From: Mugil cephalus
Taxonomy: Eukaryota > Chordata > Actinopteri > Mugiliformes > Mugilidae
Reading direction: 5' to 3'
DNA: 64,000 nucleotides
Assembly (NCBI RefSeq): GCF_022458985.1
Contig: NC_061789.1
Coordinates: 8,536,357-8,600,356, forward strand
Numbering within the stretch: position 1 is the stretch's first letter; every line of letters starts with the position of its first letter. The translations under genes and the position numbers were made by a program. This document shows positions 1 to 13,800 of this stretch, piece by piece. The notes beneath the pieces are model-generated. The model was not told where the DNA came from, did not search any database, and worked only from the letters and a program-made list of their open reading frames with translations.

Positions 1-1320
1 TATTATGTTATTCTACACAATGCCTGATTTCTGCTGATATACTGTGTTGGCACATTGCATAATTTTAAAAAATTTGTATCAGCTCGTGATTTCACAATGC
101 CACGGGCTATTGGGAAATGGAATCGGCAGCCTGCTGTTTATCATGGTGACATTGCTCCATCACTGTCTGCACTGTCTTCTTTTGGCTGCTGTTGTGGTCT
201 TTATCTTCAAGTTTCCGTCTGCGGAACACAGACCTGCAGAATAAGTAGAATATGTAATGTGCTTTTCCAGAATGTAGTGAAACTTTTTACCTCCACAAGG
301 CGATTGTGGACGTTGTGATTTGGGCCGGTAAGAGTTAAGAGTGTAAGGGTGATTAAAAAAAAGTTAGTGAGCATTTGTTTCAAGTACATCTTGTTCATTT
401 GGTGGTTTCCTGCTGTAAATCAGAAATCAGGTCAGTTTCTTGGGTTTGGCCTGCTCTTTCTATACTCGGTTCTTAGCAAAATATGAGTCTGGTGATGTGC
501 CATTTGGATTTCATAATGTAGTGGTTTCATGGTTCTGTTTCAACCAGTGCAGAGAATAAATGCACACAACTCAACAGTTTCTGTTTCAAGTTATTTTTCC
601 GTCAATATATATATATATATTTTTTTACACCGGACGCAACAGTGGGATTTAAGCATCGTGCTTCTCTGATGGCAACGGTTTTATTGTAAACAAAATCAGC
701 TCAATGGCGATCACGTAACGTAAAGAGTATTACTCTGTTGTCTCGGATGATTGATTATTCCTGACAAATCTTTAGCGGGAATATTCGATGTCAACCGACA
801 TTTCTCCGCTAAAGGTTTTTGGGAGACAGAACCTGGGGCTGACTTCAAGGCTACAGTGGATTTTGAATACTACTGAAGGCTTTGTTGTTTGCAGATCGAC
901 TTCTTTACCTGTGAATGATTTATATGAGCACAGGATTAGAGTGAAACAAAAAAAAGCTTGAATTTGTGATACCTACAAGAAAGTGTTTTTTTTAGAAATA
1001 CTTTGTCTATAAATATTAACACTGTTGCTATTTAAATGAGGTTGGAGCTTCTCAAAATCAGCTACACTGACCGAGCATTGTTTAAATGGCAGTTTTTACA
1101 CACATCCAACAAATATTAATGTTTTTATTCACTGGCTACAAGTTGTCCTGAAACTGTCCCATCCATCTGTGAAATAATCTATCATCAGTTGGGTAGAAAT
1201 ACATAAATAATTGATGTTCATGATTTAAAATAACAAATACCCAGTCACGCCATGTCTGTGTACTGTATTTTTATTTCATCGCCACTTTCAAACACATCTC
1301 TCTCCGTTTCGGTTGTGCAG
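1..1320 (+). other. Upstream flank / intron before the first visible ABCA3 exon
   Basis: AT-rich sequence ending in a pyrimidine-rich tract and CAG acceptor at 1318-1320. I looked for the expected first coding exon (a short exon encoding an N-terminus with an LLWKN-like motif) and did not find it, so it lies upstream of the window. Short TA and T runs occur at 607-626. No other gene is supported. Confidence 0.6.
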
Positions 1321-4300
1321 AAACGTCAGATCCTGGTAACGTTGGTGGAGATACTCCTGCCCCTGCTCTTCTCTGGCATCCTCATCGTGCTGCGTCAGAA
1401 GGTCCATTTTAAGGTCTACCCCAATGACACGATCTACGAGAGCTTCGCCGTGGACTCGCTTCCAGAGCAGCATCAGTACATGAGGATCCTGCAGCTGGCC
1501 TACGTGCCCAGCAACTCCAGCGTGGTGCGGCAGGTGGCCGAGGACGTGCGAAGCAGCCTCTTACTCCGCTCAGGTGGGTGACGGCTACAGTTCAGCACTG
1601 CAGTGTATAAAGCTGAAATCTGTGGAAAAATGAACTGAGCTGAAAATAATTGACGTTTGCCGTTGGTCGGTCCACAGCGAACACACTGATTGGCTCCAAA
1701 GATTAGTCATGTTTTTTCATTTTTATGAAAAAAACTGAGCCAAAAAATGTATATCACATGTTCACAACATTTTCTACTGGTTGAGAGAGGAAGTAATGCA
1801 GTAGACTGACTAAGAATGGACTATTCTACTGTGATGATGAGTAAATATTGTAGAATAATAAAACACATTTGCATGGCCCCATGGTAGCACTGCCCACTGA
1901 TGGGGAAATCCGGGGACATTTACAGCTTAAATTTCTTGACACGTGTATTCACATTTAAACTGCTATGTCTGTGACTGGCTACCATATTAATTATAGATGG
2001 TGCGCGACATTTTTTTTTCTCACTCATAAAAAGCTCAAACTGGGGATATTTTTGGGGACAGCTTGAACCGGTTGACAGGTCATCCAAAACGGGGACAGTC
2101 CCCAGAAATGGGGGACGTCTGGTCACCCCAAAAAAAAAAAACAAGAGTCTTCTCGTTCTGCCGCTTCATTTTTCGGACTATTCCATCTCCACCACCTCGC
2201 AGTGATGCAGTTGCACCATGCGTGTTTGGAATCGCTATATTGAAAATGGAGTGGTCTGAAAGGCGCAGCGTTCCCAACTCTGTGTAATCAAAATACACCG
2301 GCATTAAAAATTCATATCGTAACAGAAAAAATACCGGTATGAACCGGTATGAACCACCCAGCCAGGTCCTTACCTAACGTGTTTTATTAAAAGAATATGT
2401 AGACATTTTGGTAAATTAGATTTAGTTGCTCTCTTGCCAACAGTTTAAGCAGTAAGACACTGGTTTCTGTTTGGTAAACATGAGGTAGGAGGTGAGCTAA
2501 CGGGTAGATAACCGACTATCTGCTTCCTTATTTTGTTGTTGTTAGTCTGTTCAGTGGGTCACATCTGATAGAGAATGCAAAACATAGAGTGTGAACCATA
2601 GTCCAGTGGTGGAGGATACTGAGAAGTAGCTTTAAAATCATGATTGCGCTGCAGCACAGCTTGCACAGCTTAAGGGGCGTCCGCACAGAAAGAGACTCGC
2701 GGTGATGTGAACAGATGGACCTTGGAACTTCAATGAAATTCAGTGAGTTGTCACGACAAAAACAAAATCTTTGGCCAGGCGAAATAATAAGTTGAACTAA
2801 TCTCAATGCGATTGAGATTACGGTGCAGCGCAGCGACACAGTGCAGACACCCAACCCCCAACATTTACCTCAAAGGAACACTGCCCATGACTTTGGTTTC
2901 CTACCCCCAGAATCACCACGCTGATCTCAGGTTTTAAGCTGCGGGTGAACCAAAAAGGCCTTTATAAATGCATGGCCGTAAGAGTTTACTGAGTCCATAC
3001 ATTGATTTTCTTCTTGGGAACATTTGGATTGGGAAATATACAAGATTATTACCCAGGCAACCAGAGCCGGGACCTGTTCAGTCATGTAGTGACCAACTGC
3101 CAACTCTGAGCAAATAGCTTTTAAAAGTCCATTGTGTTGGATTTCGTGGCATCTGGCTATGAGTTTGCAACATTAATGTAAAAACATGAAAGGTCTCTCT
3201 AGAGCCGGTCGACTCCTGCAGAATCATCATTGTGCAACATGTCGTGTAAGAGGAAACCCTCCCCGTTTACAAAGTAACCGCTCCTCCTGAGCTGGCGAAG
3301 CGAGTAATTCTAATTCCAGGCGATTATACACCAGCAAAGGAACCACGGATACTATAACTCGTTTCCGCTTATAGATCCGTTAAAGTTGCCGTTCCCGAGT
3401 CAAGCTGTTTGCACCGCCATTGTAACCACCGCAGCCTTGACGACAATAACAACAACAACAGGACGCTCAAGTGGGAATACCGGTTCCTCCAGAATCAGGC
3501 CTGAGATGAACAAACAGACCGCACCTTTCTCCTGCGGCAAACTGTATCAGATGGGGATTTAGATAAGGACAGATAGGAAGCCGATACTCCGGGGCATGCC
3601 AGTCGTCTCCCTCAGGACACTGCAGTTTATTTAGTCCACACGGTCCAGGACACACTTTATTTCTGCCTGACGTCATCCGGTTAAACAGCGGTAGCAGACA
3701 CAGATCTGTGTCAGCGCAGGTAGCCCTCGGACGTCCGCCTCAAATCCCAGCTCAGCCATTAATGAATAATTTAACGGGTCTCAGGCTTGTCATAGGGAAA
3801 GGTGGAGCGGAATGACGATGGCTGAATTTAAACGACGTCGAGCAACCAGAGGATCACCGAACCCTCTCTTCAGTGTTGTAATGTCGCAGTGTTACGCCTA
3901 AAATAAGGGATTAGGGTGAGGATTAAAGGATAGAGTGCACTGAAATGTATTTTGAAATGGTGTGCTGCAAAATGAGATTTTCCAAATGATCTAAACTCTG
4001 TTTGTTGATTAGACGTCAGGCCATCGTTTTTTTTAAAAAATAATTTTTATATTTTGCATTATCACATGTTAACTGAGCTCAAGAGGATTCAAGAAACCAA
4101 TAAATAAATAAATAAATAAAAGAATAGTTTTCCTCTATAGAATATAGCAATGTTCCCTTAGCTTATTATTTAACACCTAGCATCACGATCTCCTTCACCA
4201 GTGCACATTTTAACAGATCTTGAGCTGAAGTTACACAAACTAATGCCAAACCTTTAATAACAGAGTTTAGAGGTTAATGCGGAGGCGGGACAGGTTACGC

Positions 4301-4764
4301 TAGCAACCATGCTAACGTCTGAAGACACTGGTAAAATTATTCTTCTCGTCACAAAGTTTTCAGTTTTTATATTTGGTTATTTTCTCTGCTGTAAGTTTTC
4401 GAAGAATCACATGTTCAAGTTTTAATGTAAACTAAGTCTGTTTTCAATGTTTTTTTGTTTTTGTTTTTTTATTGACAATGAAGCCGATCTGTTGCTCTCG
4501 TTTGTCCACCCTAGCAACGGTAACCTAGGAAGTCGGGACTTGACCAAGGGTCGGAGCTCTCTGATTGGTGGTCAGCAGACCAATCAAAATATTTATTGTT
4601 ATATATAATCATTTTGTTTATTTATTCAGCCTCTGGTTTCTGATAAGTATTTAATTGTTCACCTATTATGTTAGATAATTATTTCCAACGTTAATGAATG
4701 TTTCAACCGTTGACTGGCTCAACCAAATAAACTATTTATTTAATAGTTTCTACTAATTATATTA

Positions 4765-4795
<31 letters not shown>

Positions 4796-7700
4796 TAGAT
4801 GTTTTTCTTTTTTACTTATTACCTTTTGTAACACTTTAGCCACTACTTTAGAAAAGCATTTAAGTTGTTCATCCGTTGCTTTAACTGATCCTTTCCATTA
4901 ATCATTTATCTTTTTTTTACTGGAATATGTTGTAAACTAAATGGGCTAGCCTTTGAATTATACTACGCTTATTATTGTTACTGGTTAACCATTAACTTTA
5001 TCCAAATATTTCAACAGAAGTCAATTTAAGTTAACCATTAACAAATTATCAATTATTTGGCTGTAATTTAAAATGCCTGCATGTAAAACGAATGAAAATG
5101 ACCTCAGACCTTAGCATTAGTTCTCAGCTAATGAGTTGCTCGCTAACTAGTCGAGAACATGTGCTCCCGAATGCTGCTGCATAGTGTCGAGCTTATTCGT
5201 CGGTACGATATTAAATTCGCTAAAGACTGTTTACAAGGTAGAAGTTAAAGTGAAAAATCATTTTTCTCAGATTATTTACCTCCTCTCATTGCAGACGTAT
5301 CCCTGTTTTATAAGATCCCCTGTTTCTCCTCAAACTAGCACTGAGCCCGTGTTTTTGGCAGCTGTTTGCCCTTTCCTCTGGCATGTCTCTGTTCAAGTGT
5401 TTATTTTATGACTTTGACCCAGATTTAACCCTGCAGCCGGTGTGTCACACTGACGCGCTTTGCCAGAATACCTGCATGTGTTCTTGATACGTGGAATGAG
5501 ACGTGTCAGTGAGAAAAACAGGAGAAAGGTTCAGACAAAAAGCAAAAGAATCATCTATTACTGACGTCATTACTTGTGTTTATTCTTATTCTGACTGTTC
5601 ATTTAAGGTGTTGACGTCATCTTTTGTGTTTAGTATTAGCAGGTACCTCTTCCCTTTTTGTGTGTGTTTTTTTTTTTAGTCGCACTGTTCTCCCTTTGCC
5701 GTTTGACCTGTTGCATCGATAATTTTGGTCCCAGCATTAAGTATTCTGACCACAGCTTCCTGCCTGTCGCGGAGAATGGCGAACGGCAAGGTCATGAAAA
5801 TAGGCCTACGTGAAACGAATGCACACGCGCCACGGCTGATCGTTGAGTCATCTTTGTTTTGGTTTTCCTTCCAGTGCGCGGCTTCGAGACGGAGGAGCAG
5901 TTTGAGAACTTTGTGAGAAACAACACGCTGTCGTCAACGCTTCTGGCTGCGGTGGTGTTCGAGCACCGCTTCACTCATGACGACGAGCCTCTGCCTCTGA
6001 AGGTAAAAGGCAGCATGTGCACTGTCACACGCTGAGGCACAGTGTTTGTTCCTTCTCTGCATACCAGCCCAAGATCCTTTTGAGTTCTTTTTTCAATGCA
6101 AATAGGCCGCATTTGCGCAGCTTTACCAGTAATACCTGTCTATGCAGTTTTATCTGCTTCCTGATATCCTGTTGGTTTGCTTGTTTACTGGCGGCAGTAA
6201 AAATGCCGCCACAAACACGCTCCTTCTCTTGGTGAAAATAATAGCTGAGGGGAAACTTATCCCGTCCGCACAGCAAGAAAAACCTGACTTAAGACGGTGA
6301 TGCAGCCTGTCTTAGCCTGTCTTGCAGCAGCTTAATCTGTGTGTGATGGACAGGTCTGAGAGATCCCCCGGTGGACGCAGCAGCGCGACCAAGAGTGATG
6401 TGTTCCTGCAGTTTAGGGCGAACCGTGACTCAAAGCAAAATTTCTGCTCAGTCTCACTGCTTTATCGTATCGCCCCTCGTTCCCTTTGTGTATTTGTGTT
6501 GTGAAAAAGGACAAAGGGTGTTAAAAAAATGAACAATTAGTCATGCACAGCTTTTTATTTCTTGCCGTTTTCCTGCCAACGGCTGAGCTAAAGAAAGCGG
6601 CCTCAGATGCCCCTGACTACTCAATCAATCCAGTCTATTGTTGTACAAAATGAATGCAAATGGATGCAAAGGGATTTGTGCACAATATAGACAAATTGTT
6701 CATTCCAAACTATATAATAGGTTTGTTTTTAATGCGTCAATATAAATACGTTTGAAATTTTTCCAGTGCAAGTTTAAAGTCCCAGTTGGTTTGGTCACAC
6801 CCATGGTTTTCCATCTATATATTTGCATATTTGTATCTGTCACTTGCACAAATGGCAGCAAAATGTATTTTGCACGACATTTTTCCTCCGCTCCTCGTGT
6901 CTTCGTACACCTCTGCTAGTTCCGCTCTCGCTTTGCTCTCTGATGCACAGGTGAGCTACCACCTGCGCTTCCCCTTCACGCCGCGCAATGCGCCGACCAG
7001 GGAGCGGTCGGAGCTGAGCCCGAACAGCGACCTGGACTGGCACACGCTCAGCCTCTTCCCCCTTTTCCAAATGCCCGGCCCGAGGGAGCAGCATGAACCG
7101 ATGGGGGGCACACCGGGTGAGAATTTTATGTTTGTTGAAAAAAGGAAGTGATGTATTTAACTTGGGAAATTCTGATTGTTGCAAACCTCTTTAATTGTAA
7201 CTGTGTCTCCATGACAACTACATTTAATTTTTTTTGTTGCATTAGAGGCAATATGTATTATATCTTTATTTTATTTTAAATGGATTCCTGACTCTGGAGT
7301 TGGCCAAGTCCTATGATGGCTTTTCCAGTTAACAGTTTTAATTTACTTAAGTAGGCTTAATTGTGTTTCTCTGTGATTTGTCCAAATGATGAAGTCATCC
7401 TGACAGTGAAGTCATGAGTTTTCGGAATAACTTCAGTATGGATTTGCTTTCTCCACGTGCATGAATAATTACAATTGTATAGCAAACTTCTGATGGAGAG
7501 ATTAAGTAGGGACCCGCTACATATGTGTTCTACGTTAAACGCGGCCTACTGTTTATAAATACACATTATTTTTATCATGTTGCATTTAATATTAAGCTAT
7601 TCAAATAATACAGGTCCAAATTTTAAACATGCAACAGTAGGATGGCCGTGCAACTGCCATAAACATACATACTTTATACTTTTACCTTTAGCTAAATGTA

Positions 7701-7803
7701 ACATTTTGGCCTCAGTTGGCTGATGGGAGCGAGCTGCACTGTTTGTTAGCGTCTCTCATGTTAATGTGCATTTAAACAAATTTAAATTTTGGCGAGAGAG
7801 TTA

Positions 7804-7849
<46 letters not shown>

Positions 7850-10800
7850 TATATATATAAAAAGTGTCTAATCAACCAAAGATTTTGCGGCCCTCCTGCA
7901 GTACCCCCGCGGATCCCCTAGGGGGACCAGATAAGCAACAAAAGGTATTTACAAATTCTATTCTAATAATGTTTTTAATTGTTTTTAGGTTATTTCCGAG
8001 AGGGCTTTCTGGCTGTGCAGCATGCAGTGGACCGAGCCATCATGCGCTCTTACAACAGGAAGGCCGCTTCGACTTTGCTGCGGCAGGTCAGAGTGGTCCT
8101 GTCGCGGTTTCCCTACCCCGCCTTTATATACGACGTCTTCGTCCTGGCCATTCAGAATCAGCTGCCCCTACTCCTGGTGCTCAGCTTCACATACACCTCC
8201 CTCAACATAGTACGAGCCGTGGTGCAGGAGAAGGAGAGGAAGCTCAAGGTGTGTTCGTGCGCCTCTGTGTTAAATGAATAACAAACACGTCTGGCGTATC
8301 TGTAAACTATACTTTTTTTTTTTCTCATGCAGGAATACATGAGGATGATGGGTCTCAGCAACTGGCTCCACTGGAGCGCTTGGTTCCTCATGTTCTTCCT
8401 TTTCCTTTCCATTTCAGTGTTTTTTGTAACTGTGCTCCTGTGCGTACGGGTGAGTCTGTTTTACAAATCATGTTTTTGAGTTCAAAACTTAGCAGATTTA
8501 TTGTTTAGCCTCCTAAGACCCGAGCTTTTATTTGATATGTGTTTTTAATTCCTCCATAATATTTGGGATTAGACGTATAAAGACTAAGCATCATCTTTGA
8601 ACAGGAAGTTTTTGGAAAAAACTTAACTATGTCCTCATATGTGGACACTGGAATTATTTCATTATTTATATTATAAAGAAGTGACAAAATATAAAACTGT
8701 TGATTTTAATACCTGATCATGGATGTGCAATGACAGAATTGCGAACAATGAAGTCCCAACGTCCTCAAACGAATACTTGCTAATTTTCAACACTGTGGCT
8801 TGTTAGCTTGATAAAATTTGTTAAATTTAAATAAGTTTTAACCATTGCTTCCACTAGATGACAGGCTAAAGTGTCCACTAATGAGGACAATGGGTTCAAA
8901 TGAAGCAGAATAAGCCACAATAAAACCTAAAACTTAATGTCCCCATATGAGGACGTGGGGGCTCAGGAGGTTAGAGGTTGTTAACATGCTCTTGTTATTT
9001 TAGGTGAGCCCTAACGGAGCGGTGCTGACCTACAGCGATCCAACGCTGGTCTTCGTCTTCCTGCTCGTCTTCACTGTGGCCACCATCAGCTTCAGCTTCA
9101 TGATCAGTGCCTTCTTCTCACGAGGTGTGTAATTTTGACCGTCTTGACCAAATATCTGAATGAGCATGGTCACCTCTCGCTGTGCACTCTACGTGTGGCC
9201 AGAACCCTGTTCTATTTTTAAGAACACAGTACGTGCAACAGTTTGTGATTTCTGAGATGTGGGTCAAACTGGCTTTGGTTTTTCTCAATCTGCAATGAAA
9301 GGCGCGGTTACTGTAAAAAAACACAACTATTTAAACTGCAAAGGGGAATAAACTAACTAAATAATTACTTGTACAGAATATACATTTTTAGAGAAGGTGT
9401 TAATGATAGCTATTAGGATATTGATGTTATTGCAAATGTTTGTTTAAATCTAGAGAAATCTATATTTCATGTACTAATATGTTTTGGTCAGAACCTGTAG
9501 TTGGTGAAAAAACAAGCGTATGGGAAGGTTTAAAATTCAGAAACAGTCAGTATTATTTTAGAAATAACATTCACACCTCATAAAGTTATTCAGTATATTT
9601 TCTCCACTTGATGTTAAATACAGTAGCTTTATGGGACGAGAGTCATCTAATAGTAAATTGGTAATTATATTGAGTTTGTGTGTTCATGCTAACCTGAATA
9701 CAGCGATGATACAGCGAGTCGGATAGATTTATATCGGCAGTGGCGGGGAACTTCCACGATCCCATGCCACTTCACAAATTGTTCAAGTTACAATCAGCAT
9801 GTTTGAATAATCCCCAGCTTTAGAGGTTAAAAAACTATTTTACTTTTTCACTTTTGGCAAATCTCTTGTGGGGTTGAAATTCTCTTCAGCCGTGTGAAAT
9901 TCAAGCCCTCTCTCCAGGCTGGACAACCTTGAGGATAAAGAAAACTATTTAAATCTCCCCTTTCTCATGTTCGTTCCTCTTTTTTTTTTTTTTTCCTCCC
10001 TTTTTGCTCTCTTGCCCATTCAGAGCCTCTCATTCAAAGCAGCAGTAGACCTTCATCCCTCCAGCTTTCCCCGACAAAGCAGCTCAGATTGCAAATACTT
10101 CTCAGGCTCGGTGTTGTTCGGCCTTCCAAAGTGGTTACGTATAAGCTTTGGCCTTTTGATTGTGTGCAGTGGTTATGATTAAGCCTTAAACCTCTTTGGT
10201 CCAGAAGGTTTGAGTTGAAGGAGGAGGCTTTTAACAGCTTCAGTTTTGTTGTTCAAAGGTGTGATGTTCGATACCACAGATTTCCTTTCTGATCCGATAC
10301 GGAGTTAAATTCAGGCTGGTATCGGCGATACCGATCCGATACCAATACTTTGTGTGAATACAGCCTAATGTGTCTGGTAAATCAAAAAAAAAGAAAAGCA
10401 CTCATTTCAAATCATAGTTTCGTAACAAATACAAGACACTACTACTATAAAATGAGGACTTGCATCCTACTTCCTCTTCTGTCCTCCTCATCATAAATTC
10501 CTCATATTCTTTGTTGTGGTTTTAACCTGAGCTGTTTCACAAGGTTTGTTGTGTTGCCACAACTCGATAGTTTAGTTACTTTCCACCGTGCTCCTACATT
10601 AACTCGAAAGACTCAAGTATCGAAAGTATCGATATTTTCATTTGAGAATCGATTTTAGAGACCTGGTATCAGAAGTATCAACATTTCAGTATCGGTCCAC
10701 ACGCCACTAGTTTAGGTGCTGATTTCCTGTCACATTCAGACAGTTATGAATGTGCAGTTGTCACCTGCACGGATGGTTTTATTTTAACGCTTCGACATAA

Positions 10801-13800
10801 CACCAGCACCATTTGTTAATCTCACCCTGCTTTTCCTTTCTTCACTCTGCTTCCTCTCTGCAGCTGTGTTGCCTTAATACTTACAGCGTGGCTAATATCA
10901 CTTAAATGGTGTCGTTGATCTCCATGAACTGGATCAGTTAAGGGAGCTGCATCATCGTGTTATTCAACCTGCGACCTTGTTCTTAAAATATAAAGACCGC
11001 ATTATAAGTTGTACACCAACTGGGTTAAGGGTGTTGCTTATAAATGATGATTTGTAAGAGGAGTGACGGGGAGAGACGAGGGGCTTTGACAGAAAATGGG
11101 CCAAGCCAAAAGAAAGGATCATTCAGTGGCCTTCTTGGCCATTTTGGAACAAAGACGGGCTATTTTCCTCCCCTCGCTGCCTTGTGTGTATGCAGCAGCC
11201 TGAATACTTCTCGCCACCCACTGATGTTCTCTTAAGCGACAGATAATGGCATTGAGTCAGAGCGTGTCCCAAGCAGGCTTAAAATGTCACATTGTCTGCA
11301 ACAAGTGGTCTTCGGTGAGGTCTTGGCGCTGCTTAGAAAAGGAAGCAAAAAGAGAAAGTGTCCTTTCATTCCACTCGCTCGCATCACTCATGTGTCCTCC
11401 TTCGTCTCAATCAGGAAAAAATATTTTTTCCCAGTAAAAATAGTTAACCTCTTAAAGTAATTTTCTCGTCAGCTCTTGGCTCGATTTACAAATGCATGTG
11501 CGTGTGCTTGACCCCATCAGATCTATCCATCTCATTCATCTGTAACCATGACGACAGAAATCCTCCCAGCATTTGAGGCTACGCGTGTCAAGAGACCTTC
11601 ATTCTTTCTTTTTCCGTCTAATTTTAGCTAACGTGGCGGCGGCAGCGGGCGGCTTCATCTATTTCCTCAGCTATCTGCCTTATTTGTTCCTGTGGCCGCG
11701 CTACGACCTGATGAGCCATGCCCAGAAGGTGTCGGCCTGCCTTATTTCCAATGTGGCCATGGCCATGGGGGCACAGCTCATAGGGATGTTTGAAGGCAAA
11801 GGTGAGAATTACTGGAATTAAGTTATAGTCGCCAAACACGTGTTTTTGTTCTTTTTTCTTTTAAGGTTAATTTTGTGCATTTCTTCCTCTTCAGGCACGG
11901 GGATCCAGTGGTCAAACTTGTTCGACTCAGTGACGGTGGATGATGACTTCTCCATGGGCCAGGTTCTGGCCTTGCTGGTGTTTGACTCTGTGATGTACGG
12001 ACTGGTGGCCTGGTACATGGAAGCAGTTTTTCCTGGGGAGTACGGAGTCCCTCTACCCTCCTACTTCTTTTTACTGGTATGCTCTGAGCTCCTCACTTAA
12101 TCCCTGCACAAACTTGAAGCCCCCAATTATGATGCTGTCAGTCCGTCTTTAAATTACCGTAATAACCCATATGCAAGTGCAGGAAAACTAAACATATTCT
12201 GGCCAAAGATTAAATAAAGTATCATAGAATAAAACAAATTTATAGCAAACAGTTGATTTTCAATATAACCTTTTCTAGCTTATAAAGTTAAGCTAGTTAA
12301 CGTTACATCTTAACCATTGTATGGGAAACCCTGAGTATAGAAAATCATTGTAAACTGTATTTAATATCCTGAGACCTGAGCTTTTGTTTGGTATGCAATT
12401 CAGATTCCTCCATTTCTCTTCATTTTTGATTAGTAGGATCCAGGAACTATAAAAGCTAAGCGTCGGCTTTTAACAGGAAGTAGTTTTTGGGAAAAAAAAT
12501 ATGTCCTCATGTGTGGACACGGGGATTATTTAACTCAATATTATAATAGAGTTACCAATATGTAATAAGATATATTACAATATGTAATCAGAATTGGAAA
12601 TAATGAATTAGCAAAGTAAGCTCGTCACTATGGATAGAATATGCCTGTAATATTAAACTATAAAAGTTAATAAGCGTAAATAAAGAAGCTTAAACTGTGA
12701 AACTTGATAAGGTTTTATAACTTTCCCACTTTTGTTACGTGACTGGCTGTAGAATGAATCAGCTATCATGTTTTTACACCATCTAATATCTAGTTAAGAG
12801 GATAAATGAAGCAGAATAAGCTGCCACAAACCTGAAACTTAATGTCCCCATACGAGGTCTCAGTGTACCAAATAAGGGAATTAGTAATTTGAGTGATCTA
12901 AATAGCTTCCCATCACCAAACACTTTCAATTGTGTGCGTTTAAAGGCATGACTAAGCTCGAACTTCCTCTGCACAGGGTTAAACCTGAGCGGGAAGGTGC
13001 TCAGACCGCGCATCACCAAGCGGTGGTGTCAGGGTTGAGGTTTCCTCTGTAAGAGAAGTGTCTTACATTTAAAGGCATCGCCGCGCTGAGAGAAAGTGGC
13101 TGCGACACGGTGGGCGCGGGGGTAGGTTTCGAACGAGAGGTTGCAACTTATTGGCCAGAGGAAGTCGTCTGGTTCAGCTCGTTAGAATAACAGGAAATGT
13201 CTGAGTCTGTGCTGCCAACTCAAATAAGGTTTTATCTGTGTAACAACCGCGGGCCATCACAGAATGGCGTGCCATAACACACACATACGCACGCGCTCTA
13301 CACAAAAATAAACTCCTGCTTACACGTTTCCCAGTCGCCAGGAATTCAAGTGGCTGCCAGCAGGGTGTGGATTAGATGTTGACTCCCTCCACTCTAGGTC
13401 CATTGTGAGTGTGAGTGTGGGTGTGAGATGCTGGTTCTTCACCACTACAAAGTGGCGGTCTGACTCTTGATTGTTAAGTGCACAAGAGGGTTGTTTGGTC
13501 AGGAAACAATCCCCTCTTAATGTACAGTGTGCATGAATAATATTGATAATGTTGGCCCACTTTGTCTTTCCTGTGTTTTAAAGAGTCATTGTGCGCATTC
13601 AACTTCCCTTGTTTCACAACAGCAATGCATTCAGTGACCAGTGACGTGCTGTCATTTTTTGCCTTTATTTAAAACTCCTTATCTGCAGCCTTCGTATTGG
13701 TGCAGCAGCCCTCGCATGGCTTTGGTGAATGAAAAGGAGGAAGAGGAGGACGCAGAAAAGGCTCTGAAAGGAGAGTTTATAGAGGAGGAACCATCTGGAC

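Larger units (their letters stand above)
7117..7988 (+). other. ABCA3 intron with AT microsatellite and dispersed repeat
   Basis: Intron of 872 bp. It carries a dispersed repeat (about 7488-7950) and, inside it, an (AT)n microsatellite at 7806-7860. The acceptor is TTTTTAG at 7982-7988. Confidence 0.7.

Noticed and set aside
1-318. Short plus-strand frames near the window start as the first ABCA3 exon
   Set aside because: They lack the expected conserved N-terminal motif and a suitable donor in phase with the exon at 1321.
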